From NCBI RefSeq assembly GCF_902459465.1, contig NC_047066.1, positions 21,207,047 through 21,271,046 of the forward strand: 64,000 nucleotides of DNA, written 5' to 3'. The DNA comes from Asterias rubens (lineage: Eukaryota > Echinodermata > Asteroidea > Forcipulatida > Asteriidae). Shown piece by piece: positions 30,101 to 42,900 of this stretch. The position numbers and the translations under genes are program-made. The notes under the pieces were generated by a model, which saw nothing but the letters and a program-made list of their open reading frames with translations, was not told where the DNA came from and made no database searches. Each line of letters opens with the position of its first letter. The first letter of the stretch is position 1.

Positions 30101-33100
30101 ATATCGACCCAAGGTTGATAAAACAAACTATTTGTTTGTATGCAACCTTCATCTCTATATGCTAAATATAGGTCGACGCTTATACCTTATAATCACATTA
30201 TTATACACCTGGATTACTGGTCAGTTTATGGTTGGGTCAAGATAATTACGACCATCCATGTATGTAGTCGAAGTCCATGATGGTCGAAGTCTTAATCAAG
30301 CGATGCAAAACAAATATTAAATGGTTTTTATTTTGCTTATTCCACTTTCCACTTGCGGGACATCGCGCGGCCCAATTAATTCCAGAAGAGCTGTATTGCC
30401 CAATAATACATCACTTAGTTGAACAAACTGATGAAAAATAATATTTTATACAACTGGATTTTTTTTTCCAAGCTGGGACTGCTCATGTGTTAACAATGTT
30501 TTGGGGCAACACAGTTTGTACAATTTAGGGATAGAAAATATATAATTCAAGTGAAGTTAGTAAATTTGATCTTCCTAGTTTTGTTTGAATGTTGAGTTGT
30601 TTATTCTGACCAATTTTGTGTAACATTTACTTGTGTACTTCCCTGGACTACTCGTGGTCAAAATATTTATATTGTCTGAAGTCTTATAATAGCAAATACT
30701 AGTTGACACTAACTGTGCGGCATTTCAACAAAACTGCTACCAATATAATAATTGAAAGTGTTGAAAATACTCATCTATTTCCACTTCCAATGTAAATTCC
30801 TTCCCTGTTGTGACTGATTGATAATTGGCCCAATTTCATAGAACTGCTTGTTAAAGAGAAATGTCAATTGCTTAAAAATGTCCTGTTCATGAATGAGCAG
30901 AATACGAAACGGTTCTAACAACCAGGTTACACTTTGCATTTAAAGGCAGTCGACACTATTGGTAATTACTCAAAATAATTATTAGCATAAAATCTTACTT
31001 GGCAACAAGTTATGGGAGAGGTTGATAGGATACAACATTGTGAGAAACGGCTCCATCTGAAGTAACGTAGTTTTCGAGAAAGAAGTAAACTTCAACGAAT
31101 TTGATTTCGAGACCTCAGATTTAGAATGTGAGGTCTCGAAATCCAGAATCTGAGAGCACACAAGGGTGTTTTTTCTGTCATTATTATCTCGCAACTTCGA
31201 CGACCAATTGAGGTTAAATTTTCACAGGTTTGTTATTTTGTGCATATGTTGAGATACACCAAGTGAGAAGACTTGTGGTCTTTGACAATTACCAATAGTG
31301 TCCAGAGTCTTTAAATTAAGCAGCTGAATGAAATGTTGGTCTTTGGTTGTATTTTAGGGTCACATCCGAGGAGATTGAGCAATCGGTCAGCCCTACTGCA
31401 AGAGTTGCTGTCTGAATACGGACCAACCAGCGTCAGACCAGTCTACAATGTCACCAAAACAACTACTGTCAAGTTTCGTCTCCTCATTACTCAACTCATT
31501 GAATTGGTTAGGAATACGATGTGGGCCTTTTAGAAGAATATTATTTGCGAAAGTATGTTACAATATTACAACAACAGATATTATGCCATTTTAATAGACG
31601 CCAAAAATGTATCTAAAAGTCTATCCCAAGCGAGCCATCCCGGGGCAGTAGGCCTATGGCTCATCATTAGGCCGTATAATTATCAAGTTTCTTTGGCATT
31701 AAATTACTGAGAATGTTTATCTTCCCCTTGTATCCAAGTGGTTCCACCGATCATTCATGCCAGGAATTCCACTAACTCCCGTGTATACTGCAAACACAAA
31801 GTTGTGCGTACAAACAGTTACTACAATTGCCCGTAATACAGGAGTTGTCAAAATGGGAACTGTCTTTAGTGCTGTTCATATATTTGACTGCCATTGACCG
31901 TAATTGCGGCTTCTGATAGCTAAGCAGCGATTTCAAGGACTAAACAGACGGGAATCAGTTTTGTTTTCAAGTTTCTCTATATTTGTAACGCCTTAAACGA
32001 TCTATTCTTTAATGCTAAATGCTATTATCAAAGCAGCGCTTGGCTCATATTAATAATTGCTAATTCGTTTGTTCTGTCTTTCAGGACGAAAAGTATCAGA
32101 CGATACAGATCAGCGGCTGGCTCACACAGGTACAATTCACAATGTAACAACAGTCAATCACTTTCAATCATGATTATTTGTAGAATAAATAATGTACACT
32201 GCATTTCCTTGGCGTCATCAGCTTGATTTGCATAATTGACACAGTTACTTCAATTATTTTGTTTAGTCAAATTCAACCCGTTGAGGCAACTGTCCATACC
32301 AAATTGATGTTTCTTCAGCTGTAAGGTTTGAATCTGATGAAAAGTGGAATCTGAATTGCTTAATACTAATATTATTCTAAGTTTTAACACGCTTATGTTT
32401 GTTCAGAAACCGTGAGTATATTGGTATAGCGCGCTATATTTAGCACTGTATGTTCAATGACATTTATAGTTAGACTGACTGGACACTGCATTTTGAGCAG
32501 AGACTGTGAATGTGAATGTGAGGTTCCAATATCGGAAATAGAAAACAGACATTCGTTGTACAAACCTCAGTAAATTGGCAATGTCCAAATGGAAAGTAGA
32601 TATTCACTGTATATAACGTCCAAATGCCCATTGGAAAAGTATACATTGGCTGTACAAACCCATGGAAATGTCAATTGTCCAATATTGAAATATCATAGTA
32701 GACATTCATTGTACAGACCTGCGTGAATGCCTAAGGTGCAATACCAAACTGACTTTACTGTCATGGTATTATCTTTCCCGGATAGTTTTGGGAGGACGAG
32801 TTTTTAACATGGGATCCAGACCAACGCGATGGTGTAACTTCACTCTTCGTTCACACATCGAACATATGGCTACCGGACACTACCTTGTATAAAAAGTAAG
32901 TTCACATTATAAGTGACAGGAACACTCCTTTAAGGAATACTTAAAAATTATCTCGAGTCAGATTTGAACCGGATGATTCCGGATCGAAGGGGGCCTGACC
33001 AATCCGGGTGAGGTTGATCTGGAAAGGTGTAATTATTATTAATCATTAATGTTTATTAGTCACAAGTAAACCCTAAACAGTGAAATGCATTTTGGTTTTT

Positions 33101-35337
33101 GATTTGAAGCCGGATTCATTTTGATCCATTTTGACCCATTTCTGGTTCGTATTGACACATATTTCGTGTCATACTGACCCGGGCTCAACGGGACCCGGAT
33201 TCGGGTCGATTCTGACCCGTATAAGATCTTATAGTGAAGGAAGCATGCAACAGCTTATTATACAATCATAACAGGAATAATTATGTCTGCAGTAAGTGCC
33301 CCTTAATGAAAACAGTCAGCCTCTTGACTGAAGAGGACTTCCTGTTAAAGTTTGAATTGGCAAGGTTAACAAACCCTTTAAAGACAGAACCACGTTTTTC
33401 ACGTGTATAACCAATCTTATATTTAGATTCCTGTGTGTGTTTAAATGCTACAAAACAATTGAGCAGGTCTGAAGCTTAACGTAGATACAACATCTTTGGT
33501 ATAAACTCCAAACAGAGTTTGTACACACTGTTCACAAAGTTGGACATTAGTATAATATAAAGACGGTCCAATAGGGAGAAACTCCCTTTGAGTTATGTTT
33601 ACCCGAAATGCTATAGTTTTGAGAAATGCATAAAATAATTAGTATTAATCTCAAGAGACGAAAATCAATATTCTAAAACAATAATTACATTGACCTCTTT
33701 TCTCACTGTTTCATCGTGAATAAAATGACCGATTGAGCTTTAATTTCTACTTTGTTGTCTATGTCGGATCACATAACGAGCGGATACTGGTCTCTGACAA
33801 GTATCAAAGTTGTTCATGTGCTTTAAAATCAATCAAAAACAAATGGATTGAAGAATTTATATACTTTTTGTTTACGATCTATGACGTCGAGTGTGCTTGT
33901 TCAAGCACGTTTCTTTGTCATTTTAACTGCATTGTTCAACTGAGCTGTTCATTGTTCTGTTTTGTTATTTTAGTGTGGATCCTAAATTTGAGAGTTATAA
34001 GGACATTTCAGCGAAGGTTAACAGCACTGGGCAAGTGAAGTGGAGTACTCCAGTTATCCTTAAGTGCACATGCCGTATCGACGCACGTCTCTTCCCATTT
34101 GACATCCAAGTCTGCGAGCTGCGATTCAGCCCGTGGGCCTACGACGCGTCTGAGGTAAACCTCCAGGCGCAAGAGGCCCTCGCTCTCCATGATCAATATC
34201 GGGACGACGGCGTCTGGGAACTCCTCAAGATCGAGGTGGTTCGACGAGAGATCACGTACGCGTGTTGCCTGGCTCCTTACCCGGAGCTCTCCTACTTCAT
34301 ACACCTGAAGAGGAGACCTCTATTCCACGTGTTGAACATTCTGCTTCCGTGTGTTCTGCTGTCTATTCTGAACCTGTTGGTGTTTGCATTGCCCCCGGAG
34401 TCTGGTGAGAAGATTCAGTTGGGAATGACTAACCTCCTGGCACTGGTGTTGTTTCAACAGTTGATCACTGATGCATTACCACCCACGTCTGCCGCAGAAT
34501 CACCGCGAATAGGTAATGCGCAATATCTAATGTAGGCTTTTGAAATATGGATGACACAGTAAGTTATACTTGACACCATTGGATTTGGGTAAATCTGTCT
34601 GTATCAAACCAAACCAGTGCACTCCTTAAGTGTCCTATAATATCTCGAAAAGGGCAATTGAGCATTGTCCACTCAGGGTCGGGGGTGGGTCATGCAGTAC
34701 TTTAACACTAATCTGTGTACTTTGTGTTGTTCAATAATACAGCTAAAAAAGTCCAATATTATATTCTGCTTTGTATTTAGGTTTCTACTTTACTCCGATG
34801 ATCATCATTGGCTGCACTTCCGTAATGTGCACCGTGCTTGTACTAAAACTGTTCTACCATAACGACCGTCGCCCAATCCCGACCTGGCTGCGTAAATTCA
34901 TCTCCAGAACAGCTCTAATCCTCTTCTACCGACTTCAAAGTCACAGTAAACCAGGGAGCCGCCATGTTAGTGAGTCAAGGAAACAGTCTGGTACCCGGAT
35001 CGAAATGAATAGCGATTCTTCGTTGATGGAGAACAGCGAGACTGCTGAAAACAAGGCCAATGAAACCAACGCAGTCAGGAAACACGTTTGCAGCAACTGC
35101 CGGATGAGCACACGGGAGAATGGTCCAACCGGCAACTTGTCAATTAACATACCACCGAGAGCTGACAAAACAGGACGAAGAGGGAAGATGAAGACCAGTG
35201 AGTTAACTTCAAAGGAGGTGATTTTAGACTGGAAGGATGTAGCGTTGGTTATTGACCGGGCCGCTATGGTTCTATCGGCCCTCGTTACAGCATGCGCAAT
35301 TGGGACCACTGTTGTAATGATCGCTATAGGGGCGTAG
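27200..35337 (+). CDS. Nicotinic acetylcholine receptor-like alpha-type subunit B
   Basis: Six coding exons: 27,200-27,266; 31,358-31,506; 32,085-32,129; 32,786-32,895; 33,974-34,512; 34,781-35,337. They encode 488 residues in an intact frame. Exon 1 gives a signal peptide (WACLMVLASLFLG); ATG at 27,200 and 27,203 are both possible starts. Loop D is ISGWLTQ, loop [10 protein letters not shown], the Cys-loop C157-C171, loop B SPWAYDA, and loop C YACCLAPYPELSY with C221-C222, so it is alpha-type. The pore is [16 protein letters not shown], followed by QQLITD. M3 is FYFTPMIIIGCTSVMC, and the loop ends in the MA helix ILDWKDVALVIDR before M4. Intron 1 (about 4.1 kb) is full of repeats. A polyadenylation signal is at 35,420. 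The gene lies 3.7 kb after A2 on the same strand. Confidence 0.92.
28217..28291. repeat. Short tandem duplication in gene B intron 1
   Basis: A unit of about 38 bp beginning AGAGCTGTGCTCGAAGTGTT occurs twice in a row. It creates an open frame of 84 codons here that has no other support as a gene. Confidence 0.8.
28555..28650 (-). repeat. tRNA-like SINE fragment
   Basis: On the minus strand an A-box-like TAGCCGAGCCGACAAGC is followed about 45 bases later by a perfect B-box-like GGGTTCGAGTCC. The arms do not form a complete tRNA cloverleaf, so it is most likely a tRNA-derived repeat. Confidence 0.5.
29067..29448. repeat. TIR element, family 1 (gene B intron 1)
   Basis: Full-length member with AAAGGCAGTGGACACTATTG at the left and a degraded inverted copy at the right (ATTACCAATGAGTCCACTG). 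The central hairpin carries several mismatches, so it is an older copy than that in intron 2 of A1. Confidence 0.85.
29909..30015. repeat. TIR element, family 1, truncated
   Basis: Only the left about 105 bp are present (AAAGGCAGTGGACACTATTG to the CATTGTGAGAA region). The inverted right end is absent. Confidence 0.75.
30939..31314. repeat. TIR element, family 1 (gene B intron 1, 3' part)
   Basis: Full-length member ending about 43 bases before the exon 2 acceptor of gene B. The right end reads AATTACCAATAGTGTCC and then a degraded tail. Its closeness to the splice site means it supplies part of the 3' intron sequence, possibly the branch region. Confidence 0.8.
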
Positions 35338-38300
35338 TCAAGCCGTCTAAATTATGATAACCTTCTTCGTAGGTTTCTAGCTCAATATCGAGAAAAAATT
35401 TCTCATATACACGGGTAAAAATAAAACACACACAATAGGACAAATCTCACAATATATTGTCAACAAACATTGTCAATACACTCAACACTAGCAATTTGAC
35501 TATTGAATCCTTGTCATTTGATTGGTGGATCTGGAACACGCGTCACATATCGTCCTATGATATCTGGCTTTTTCAGCACTCAGCTTCGCCTCGAAAACTA
35601 AAAGTAGTCCAGATTTCACTTCATGTTTTAGCAACAGTACATACATTCATGCAAGATTGAATACAACATTGCAGCTATCATATATCATACCGTAAATAGT
35701 TGATGCACTCTCGCACCCTCTCTCATGTAGAGAAAAGGAAAATCATTTTCTACACACAGCAGTGTTGTCCGTACATAAATTCTCACAAGGCTATTATAAT
35801 AACATCAATTTGGATATAAATGTACATAATGCGAACACAATGTGGTGGTAACCAATAGGGACATTTCAATTAGCGTAGCAGACTTTTCTTAATTATTGAT
35901 GGAACGTCACATCCAAGGTCTACACTCCCGTCAGAGTTGACCCCGATCAGAAATGCAAGGGGGCCTGACCAATTTGGGGTCAGGTTTGACCCTGTATATT
36001 GGTTTTAAAAAGGGGGAAAAGTAGCTTGGATTCACTGTCATAGTTTAGCCCGAATTCCGGATCAAACTGACATAGAAATGGGTCAGGCTCCCTCAGGGAT
36101 TCGGAACCGGGTCAATTCTGACTCTAAAGGTTTTGGATTGTAATACGTTTATTTCTTATGTGGTGAATTACTATAGGGTTAAGCTTCCACTTAATATTTA
36201 TCCACGTGTGACCACTAAACGTATAATAAAATATTTACGTCCTAGTGTCTGTAATTCAGTATTAATTTCTTAATTAATTAGAGGGCGCTGCTCTCTGTAG
36301 CGATGAACCATTGGCCTTTTGTGTCTCTCGCCTCTAATTTTTGTACCATCTTTGGGATTTCTTTAATTTATATATTTTTAGTGTGTTCAATAATTAAGTT
36401 TTACCTAGTTTCAGCAACATATGGTATGAGGGCTTTTTGTTTGTATTGTTGTTTTTGTTTGTGTTTTCGTGTGTGTACGTGTTTTTCTTCTTGTAAGGGG
36501 GGGGGGGGGGGGAGTTTCCAAGCGAGAACGCCATGAGGATCGGGAGTTGGCCTAATCGATTTTTTTCCCAAGAACTTTAAACCCACCCACGTTTAGCGCC
36601 ATGAGAATCGGGAGTAGTCGATTTTGTTTTTGTCAAGAACTTTAAACGAGGTGAGTGCGGGTACCGACCAACCTCATCTCTGGTTGCAACATACGTAAAC
36701 GGACACAAGGAAATGTTAGTCTCCAAAAGTTGTCTTCGTTATATCATTTGCGACTAAACTGGTTGATAGACTGTTTGTTTCTAATAAATTCATAAATTCA
36801 GGCCAAATATTTTCGCACGAATACTCTCCAACTTTATAAAAAGTTGACTTTCGGGTAAACGTTTTTACACATTGTACGGGGTTATTATCAAAGTATAATC
36901 CTACTTTTTACAAAAACCTCAGAAATTATTGTCGAGCATTACAATTTGTATGACTTGATGACTGTTGCAAGATCTAGACTGACCTTAAACTATACACAAA
37001 CGATGTTCATGTACAACAAAAAGATATACTCTTAATCATGCGACTGCTTTCGTGGCTATTGACTTTAAGTTAATAATACACAAGATTTAAGAAATAAGAG
37101 ACGTACAAGCTTTTAACGACGGGAGATGATTTCCCAATCCACAAATGAATGTTCACAGAAACCTCCCAAAATAGAATGAACAATAAAGATAAGTCTTATA
37201 GATTTAGGTTAATTTGATCAAAAGATGAACATAATCCACGATATTGTGTTCATTTGTCTCTTATTAGAAAATACATCTGAAACGATCAGGGTTAATGGGA
37301 GGTTTCCATCGGGATGGAAGGACAAAAGCAGCAGCACTGGAAGGCTGTGGTAGGGGCGGGGCCAGTGATTCCAGAGGGGTATATTGAGGTGGAAATAATG
37401 TCTATTTCTAGTGGTCAAAGTAGGCCGTTATTATATTTGGATGACATAAGTGATCAAATCTAACTATTTTTATCAAGTTTTGTTTGTTAGCAAAATATTA
37501 CAATCCGAATAACTGGAAAACAGACTTTCCTTCGTATTATGTTCTCAAAACAATCACCCAGTTCAAGAAAATACAATCGGGGTTATTACGTCAGGAGGAG
37601 GTGTCTAATGCGCATGCGTAGTCATTATCCCATTCCAGTGACTTTGGTTTCGGTTCTGTGAATAAGTGAGTCTCGATAAAGTCAAAGTAGGCCTACTTAC
37701 CATTCGCTCGTCCCCAGCGCCTTGCTTTAACCAAAAGTGCTGGGATGGGCAAACATATCATGCACGCACATTGGTTTAATAATGCGCAGTCCCATCATGC
37801 ATCACACTCACACTGCACCATATTTCTATGCACTGCTTACATGACGTTCTTCCTGAACAAGAATCTGTGCAAACAATTAGCTCATCCCAGCTTAGCTCAT
37901 CCCAGCGGTCCTGGATAGACTGACTGCTGGGGCCGAGCGAATACTTCCTATTGCGTCTTCTGTTAAGTGCCGCAAGAGGGCGCAATTTGTTCACGCTAGT
38001 TTAACCCATAATATTGCTACTGTAACAGTTTTATTATTTTCAAAAAAGTGACATTCGTCAACATGTTATACCCTTCCACTACGATAATGTTAATAAAAAC
38101 ATTCATTGCAACGGAACATTTCCGGGACGTGACATTTGTGCAAGTGAGCAATGAGGCACTTAACCATAACTAATTTTGTAAAAAGCTTAAAATGTATATG
38201 CGTTCTGCTATACATTTCGGGTTCATTTACCCATGCCTACAGCAGTAAAGCCTGTTGAGGGGGTAACCTAGTCTAATTTCAGCCCCAGGAGAAGTTGGCA

Positions 38301-39979
38301 ATGTTTGGGTCGACACTAAATCAGTTTGATAGCCTTCATCAAGTGGCAATCCGGACTCGAGATTTTAGGTGATATTTCATTAAAAAAAAATACAAAAACA
38401 CTTGTCGACAACCAACATACATATTCATTAAACGGTAAGTAGTAAAATGTAGCATTACATGTTTCGACATCGAAGAAACTTCGTATAACCTTATTAAGTA
38501 TAGGCGCTAAATTTGTTATAGGGATACAGCCAAGCCGTAATAATCTAAACGAAAATATTTTTACAGACCCGCCTTTAATTAAAAATCAGAACTTCTGCCG
38601 AAGCTGAAATAATTCTACCTGATCCTCCGCTTAATTTATTGTGTATTAGATGGATGGAGCTAGCGACATGGCAGATTTATTCGGAAAGTAACTTTCATTT
38701 TCAATCAGTAGTTCATCAAATTCAATTATGGAAGTTGTCTCTTCTCAGAGATTTATTCGGGGCATTTTTCCATGGCCATCTTAGCGTTGATTATTAATTT
38801 ACTATTAATTACTTGTAGTAATTAAAAACCTTCACAAGTCAATATTATATAATGGCCGTGTTTAATGTAACAAAAAAAGTAACGATTGGTTGCATTTAAG
38901 TCTTGACTTCATAAGTTGAGTTGAGGTGACGTTCACATTTTCAAATTCAAATCGTTGAGAGTGGGCAAACCAAAATCCTCATCATTTGCTACAGGAAATA
39001 ATTTTAAAATAATCGGCTGAAACTAATTTTAAATCCTTGCTCCCCTTAAAAAAAGAATACAATTCGAAAATTCAAAAATGTCCTAACGCTATGGCGAGAC
39101 ATTATAGATGCACCAACAAAATGCCGATTATTCCTTAGTGGTTGTTGTTCCACGTGCTCGTTTTTAAAATAACAATAACAATGACAACAATAATGCCTCG
39201 ACATTGACGCCTGAGGTAAAACTTTAAAAATATTGTGTGCTAAATTTATTTTTTTAGAGTAATCGTTATTGTATTTTTTTTAACAGATGCTACTGACAGC
39301 AAACTATTCTTCTTATTTGAATGTTACCTCTGAACATGAAATAAGCAAAATCAACATTGAACAAGAACAAAAAAACTAAAGGAATATTTTGGAGAAAACT
39401 GTTAATTTATTTGCAGATTAGACCTCACGTGCGACATTACATGTCACTTTCGGTACAGAAAAAATAATAAAAGTTCACAGATTTACAAATAACTTACAGG
39501 GTTTACAGAAGGTTGTGGTGAAAGACTTCTCTTGAAATATTAGTCCATGAAATGCTTTACTTGTTGAGAAAACAGTAAAACAATATCAATTCTCGATAGC
39601 GAGAATTACAGATTTATTTTAAACACATGTCATGACACGGCGAAACGTGCGGATACAAGGATGAGTTTTCCCCGTTATTTTCTCCCGACTCCGATGACCG
39701 TGTAAAACCAGTGTACATCACAACGCGGGTTAATCACACGAAGCGATAGCAACCGTGGCTATAGTGGATGCGACTCCCCCTCACATACCTATAATAATTG
39801 ATTTAATTGTCGGCGAAGCAAGAGTCAACAGAGGCAGGAAAGGAGAGACAGGGAAGGGGGAGCGATCCAAGGGGGTCTATATAGATGGGAAATTAATCAA
39901 CAGAGAAAGTCAAGGCTAGCATTAGTGACAACAACCACGAGAACTCTCGACACGCAGAGAAACTCATTGTTTAGAAACA
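35338..39979. other. Intergenic region between genes B and C
   Basis: No gene is supported. Near 35,935-36,140 are degenerate GGGTCA/TGACCC motifs like those at 14,421-14,770 and 32,945-33,230. A poly-G run is at 36,498-36,513. Sequence at 37,860-37,950 (AGCTCATCCCAG, GCGGTC, GGGGCCGAGCGAA) resembles part of A1 intron 5 at 13,727-13,785. The last 150 bases form the candidate gene C promoter. Confidence 0.5.
39876..39979 (+). promoter_or_regulatory. Candidate core promoter and 5' UTR of gene C
   Basis: A TATA-like TCTATATAGATGGG at 39,876-39,889 lies about 90 bases before the ATG at 39,980, in a GA-rich surrounding. A start site about 30 bases downstream would give a 5' UTR of roughly 65 bases. 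Motif evidence only. Confidence 0.5.
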
Positions 39980-42900
39980 ATGGCTGGACTCGTTGCTGTT
40001 TTCATCTTAGTGGTATGCAGTACTCTTCTCACAGGTAACCAATTTTGTTTTCAGTTTCAAGTTTTGTAATATTTATGTATGAATATTATGCCTGGCTTAC
40101 TTTCAGATATAATCAACGTAAGATGCAGGGTATTTGAAACGTGGTAAATTTCATGACTAATTTATATACATCGAATTGGAGATCATGCTATTAAAGGCAG
40201 TGGACACTATTGATAATGGTCAAAGACTAGCCTTCACAGTTGGTGTATCTCAACATATGCATAAAATAACAAACCTGTGAAAATTTGAGCTCAATCGGTC
40301 ATCGAACTTGCTTGCGAGATAATAATGAAAGAGAAAAACACCCATGACACACGAAGTTGTGTGCGTTTAGATTGTTGATTTCGAGACCTCAAGTTCTAAA
40401 TCTGAGGTCACAAAATCAAATTCGTGGAAAATTACTTCTTTCTCGAAAGCTATGGCACTTCAGAGGGAGCCGTTTCTCACAATGTTTCATACCATCAACC
40501 TCTCCCCATTACTCATCACCAAGTAAGGTTATATGCTAATAATTATTTTGAGTAATTACCAATAGTGTCCACTGCATTTAAGCCTGGCTTGCTTTCAGAT
40601 ACACTCAACGTAAGATGCAGGGTATTTGAAACACGCGTGGTAAATTTCATGACTAATTTATTTACATCGAATTGGAGATCATGCTATTAAAAGAGAGAGC
40701 ATAACAGTTTCCAGTGTTGAGGTTTTCAACAATTTAAACCTTGGTTGAATAAAGTTGTTTTTTTAAGTGTCATCTATGTATACATTATGTTACAGTAGTG
40801 GGGTTATGATATTAAATTAGTTTAAATTAAGTATTCGTTTTTAATTCGGTACAAACCGGGTCCACAGTCGCTAGGAGACCGGAATTTTTATTAGGCAGTT
40901 ATGTGTTTCAAAGCTACCCGCTCAAAAATATTTTCAGCACGTGTAGCCTTGGGATGTCTGAGCGTTTTCATGTATTGCATAGACTCTAGAATATACTGGT
41001 ATACTATGAGTAACAATAGTTTTTTACTCATTAAGTTTTATTTCGTCGTGTGTGGGGGATAAGGGAATGTGATAATGACATATTGATAAATTGCAAAAGC
41101 AATTATTTTGTTATGTGCAAAATTGTCGTATTCCAGTAAAAGCTGTTTGATTAGTTTTCTGTCACACATAAATCATCACAGTGAGGTTAAATTCTACATG
41201 GGTATGGGAGAAGTGGTCTTTGGAATAATAAAGGCAACAATTTTGTTTAATAACTTAATGGCCTGCCCTTTTGTAACTGGAAAATGCACTTTGTGTGCCT
41301 GGAAGAAAATGCAGCCTTGTCTGTCTATATAAAATCGAAATGTATACCAACAGATAGGACTGCCTCTATAGACATTGGGATAAAGCCCAGTGGTGTAGTG
41401 GTAGGACATCTTCTATGTAAAGAAGCAATGCAAAGGACGTACATTTTTTTTCCACCGGACTCGAGAAGTGTACAGTGCGTTTACACATCAATGTTTAATA
41501 GGGTAAATACCAAAAAGTGTAGTCAAAACAACGAACCAAAGCTTTGAATCAATGTTCACAATAACGAAGAAAAACATAAGTTACTGGTGATTGAGACCTT
41601 GTCCTTAAGAACAATAGTACAATAACAACACCACCTGATGCTAAAAAGATGTAGGTCACTGAATATAGTCCCTATATCTGGTACATAATAACAAATTAAG
41701 GCAAAATAACCGAATATGAAATATTACTACTTGGTAACTCTTAAAAGCGTTACAAATAACTTACTCTGATTTGGTGAAAGCATGCAGCTAGCGGTGCATA
41801 GATACAAACTACTCGCATCAACCAAGTGCCGAACTCACTCAGCCCTCTACACACGTATGCTGCCTGCCCCACCCGAAATAGCCTATAGCCTTCTTTGCCC
41901 ACGGTTGAAAAACTAAGAACTAAAGATTGGAAAGAAAGTCTTCCTTTATAACCGGAGCATGCTGTATGTGAATGATTGAACCAAACAAAGGGCCTCAATG
42001 TGTTTTACCAAAGGAATGTTGTCCTATACTGTGATGATTCAATGCGAACTATAACAAGTTTGATTTAGAAAAGGAACCCTTGTTCAAAGAAAACAAATGC
42101 GTGTCCATTTCCACAAGTGACTGACCTGAACTAACTATCATGGGATGAGGGGAAAATCAAATGGTCCTTATTGGGATTTGAACCCAAGACCCATGACACT
42201 CCGGGCATTGCTCTACCAACTGAGCTGTGCGGTACAGTCGTTTACTCCCTCAGGTTTTCCTGAAAACTACATTTTTTTCTCTCGGGTTGCATGGATGCGC
42301 AAGTGGGCAGAGGAACAAACACAATTACTAGTCCACATTCAACAGGGGATCGGGAGGGGCTGAAGCCTGGACCAAACCACAGGGTGATTTCTTTTAAACT
42401 ACAATATACAACAATACTCATTTTGGTTTTTACCCATACACCGATGTCTGTTAGCACTGTATACTCAGTACTTACCGAGTTCTGTACAAAAAAAAATCAC
42501 AGGCATATTGCTCGGTGGAATTCGAACCCACGACCTTTGCAATTCTAGAGCAGTGTCATACCAACAAGACCACCGTATACAACAACTGATAGTACCTTTT
42601 CTACAGACCAACTTAACATACCAACATTTTAATAATAGTCTTTTATCATTGTACTTCTATAGAGAGCGAATCAAAGATGAGTAATAGATCTGCACTGTTG
42701 CAGAATCTTCTGGATGAGTACGGGCCAAGCACAATCAGACCCGTACACAACATCTCCAATAAGATAACGGTAGAGTTCCGGCTTCTAATCACCCAAGTCA
42801 TTGAACTGGTAAGATTGTCTTTAATTGCCTCCCCCCCCCCCCCCATTATGGGTATATTTACTTGTAAGATTGCCAATTGCCTCTTTATTGGTCATTGAAA

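Noticed and set aside
36303-36586. Small membrane protein near the poly-G run
   Set aside because: The frames depend on low-complexity T-rich and G-rich sequence and have no homology I can recognise.
42168-42240. A functional tRNA gene
   Set aside because: The D and T arms look good, but the acceptor ends do not pair and the anticodon stem is weak, so it is better explained as tRNA-derived repeat sequence.
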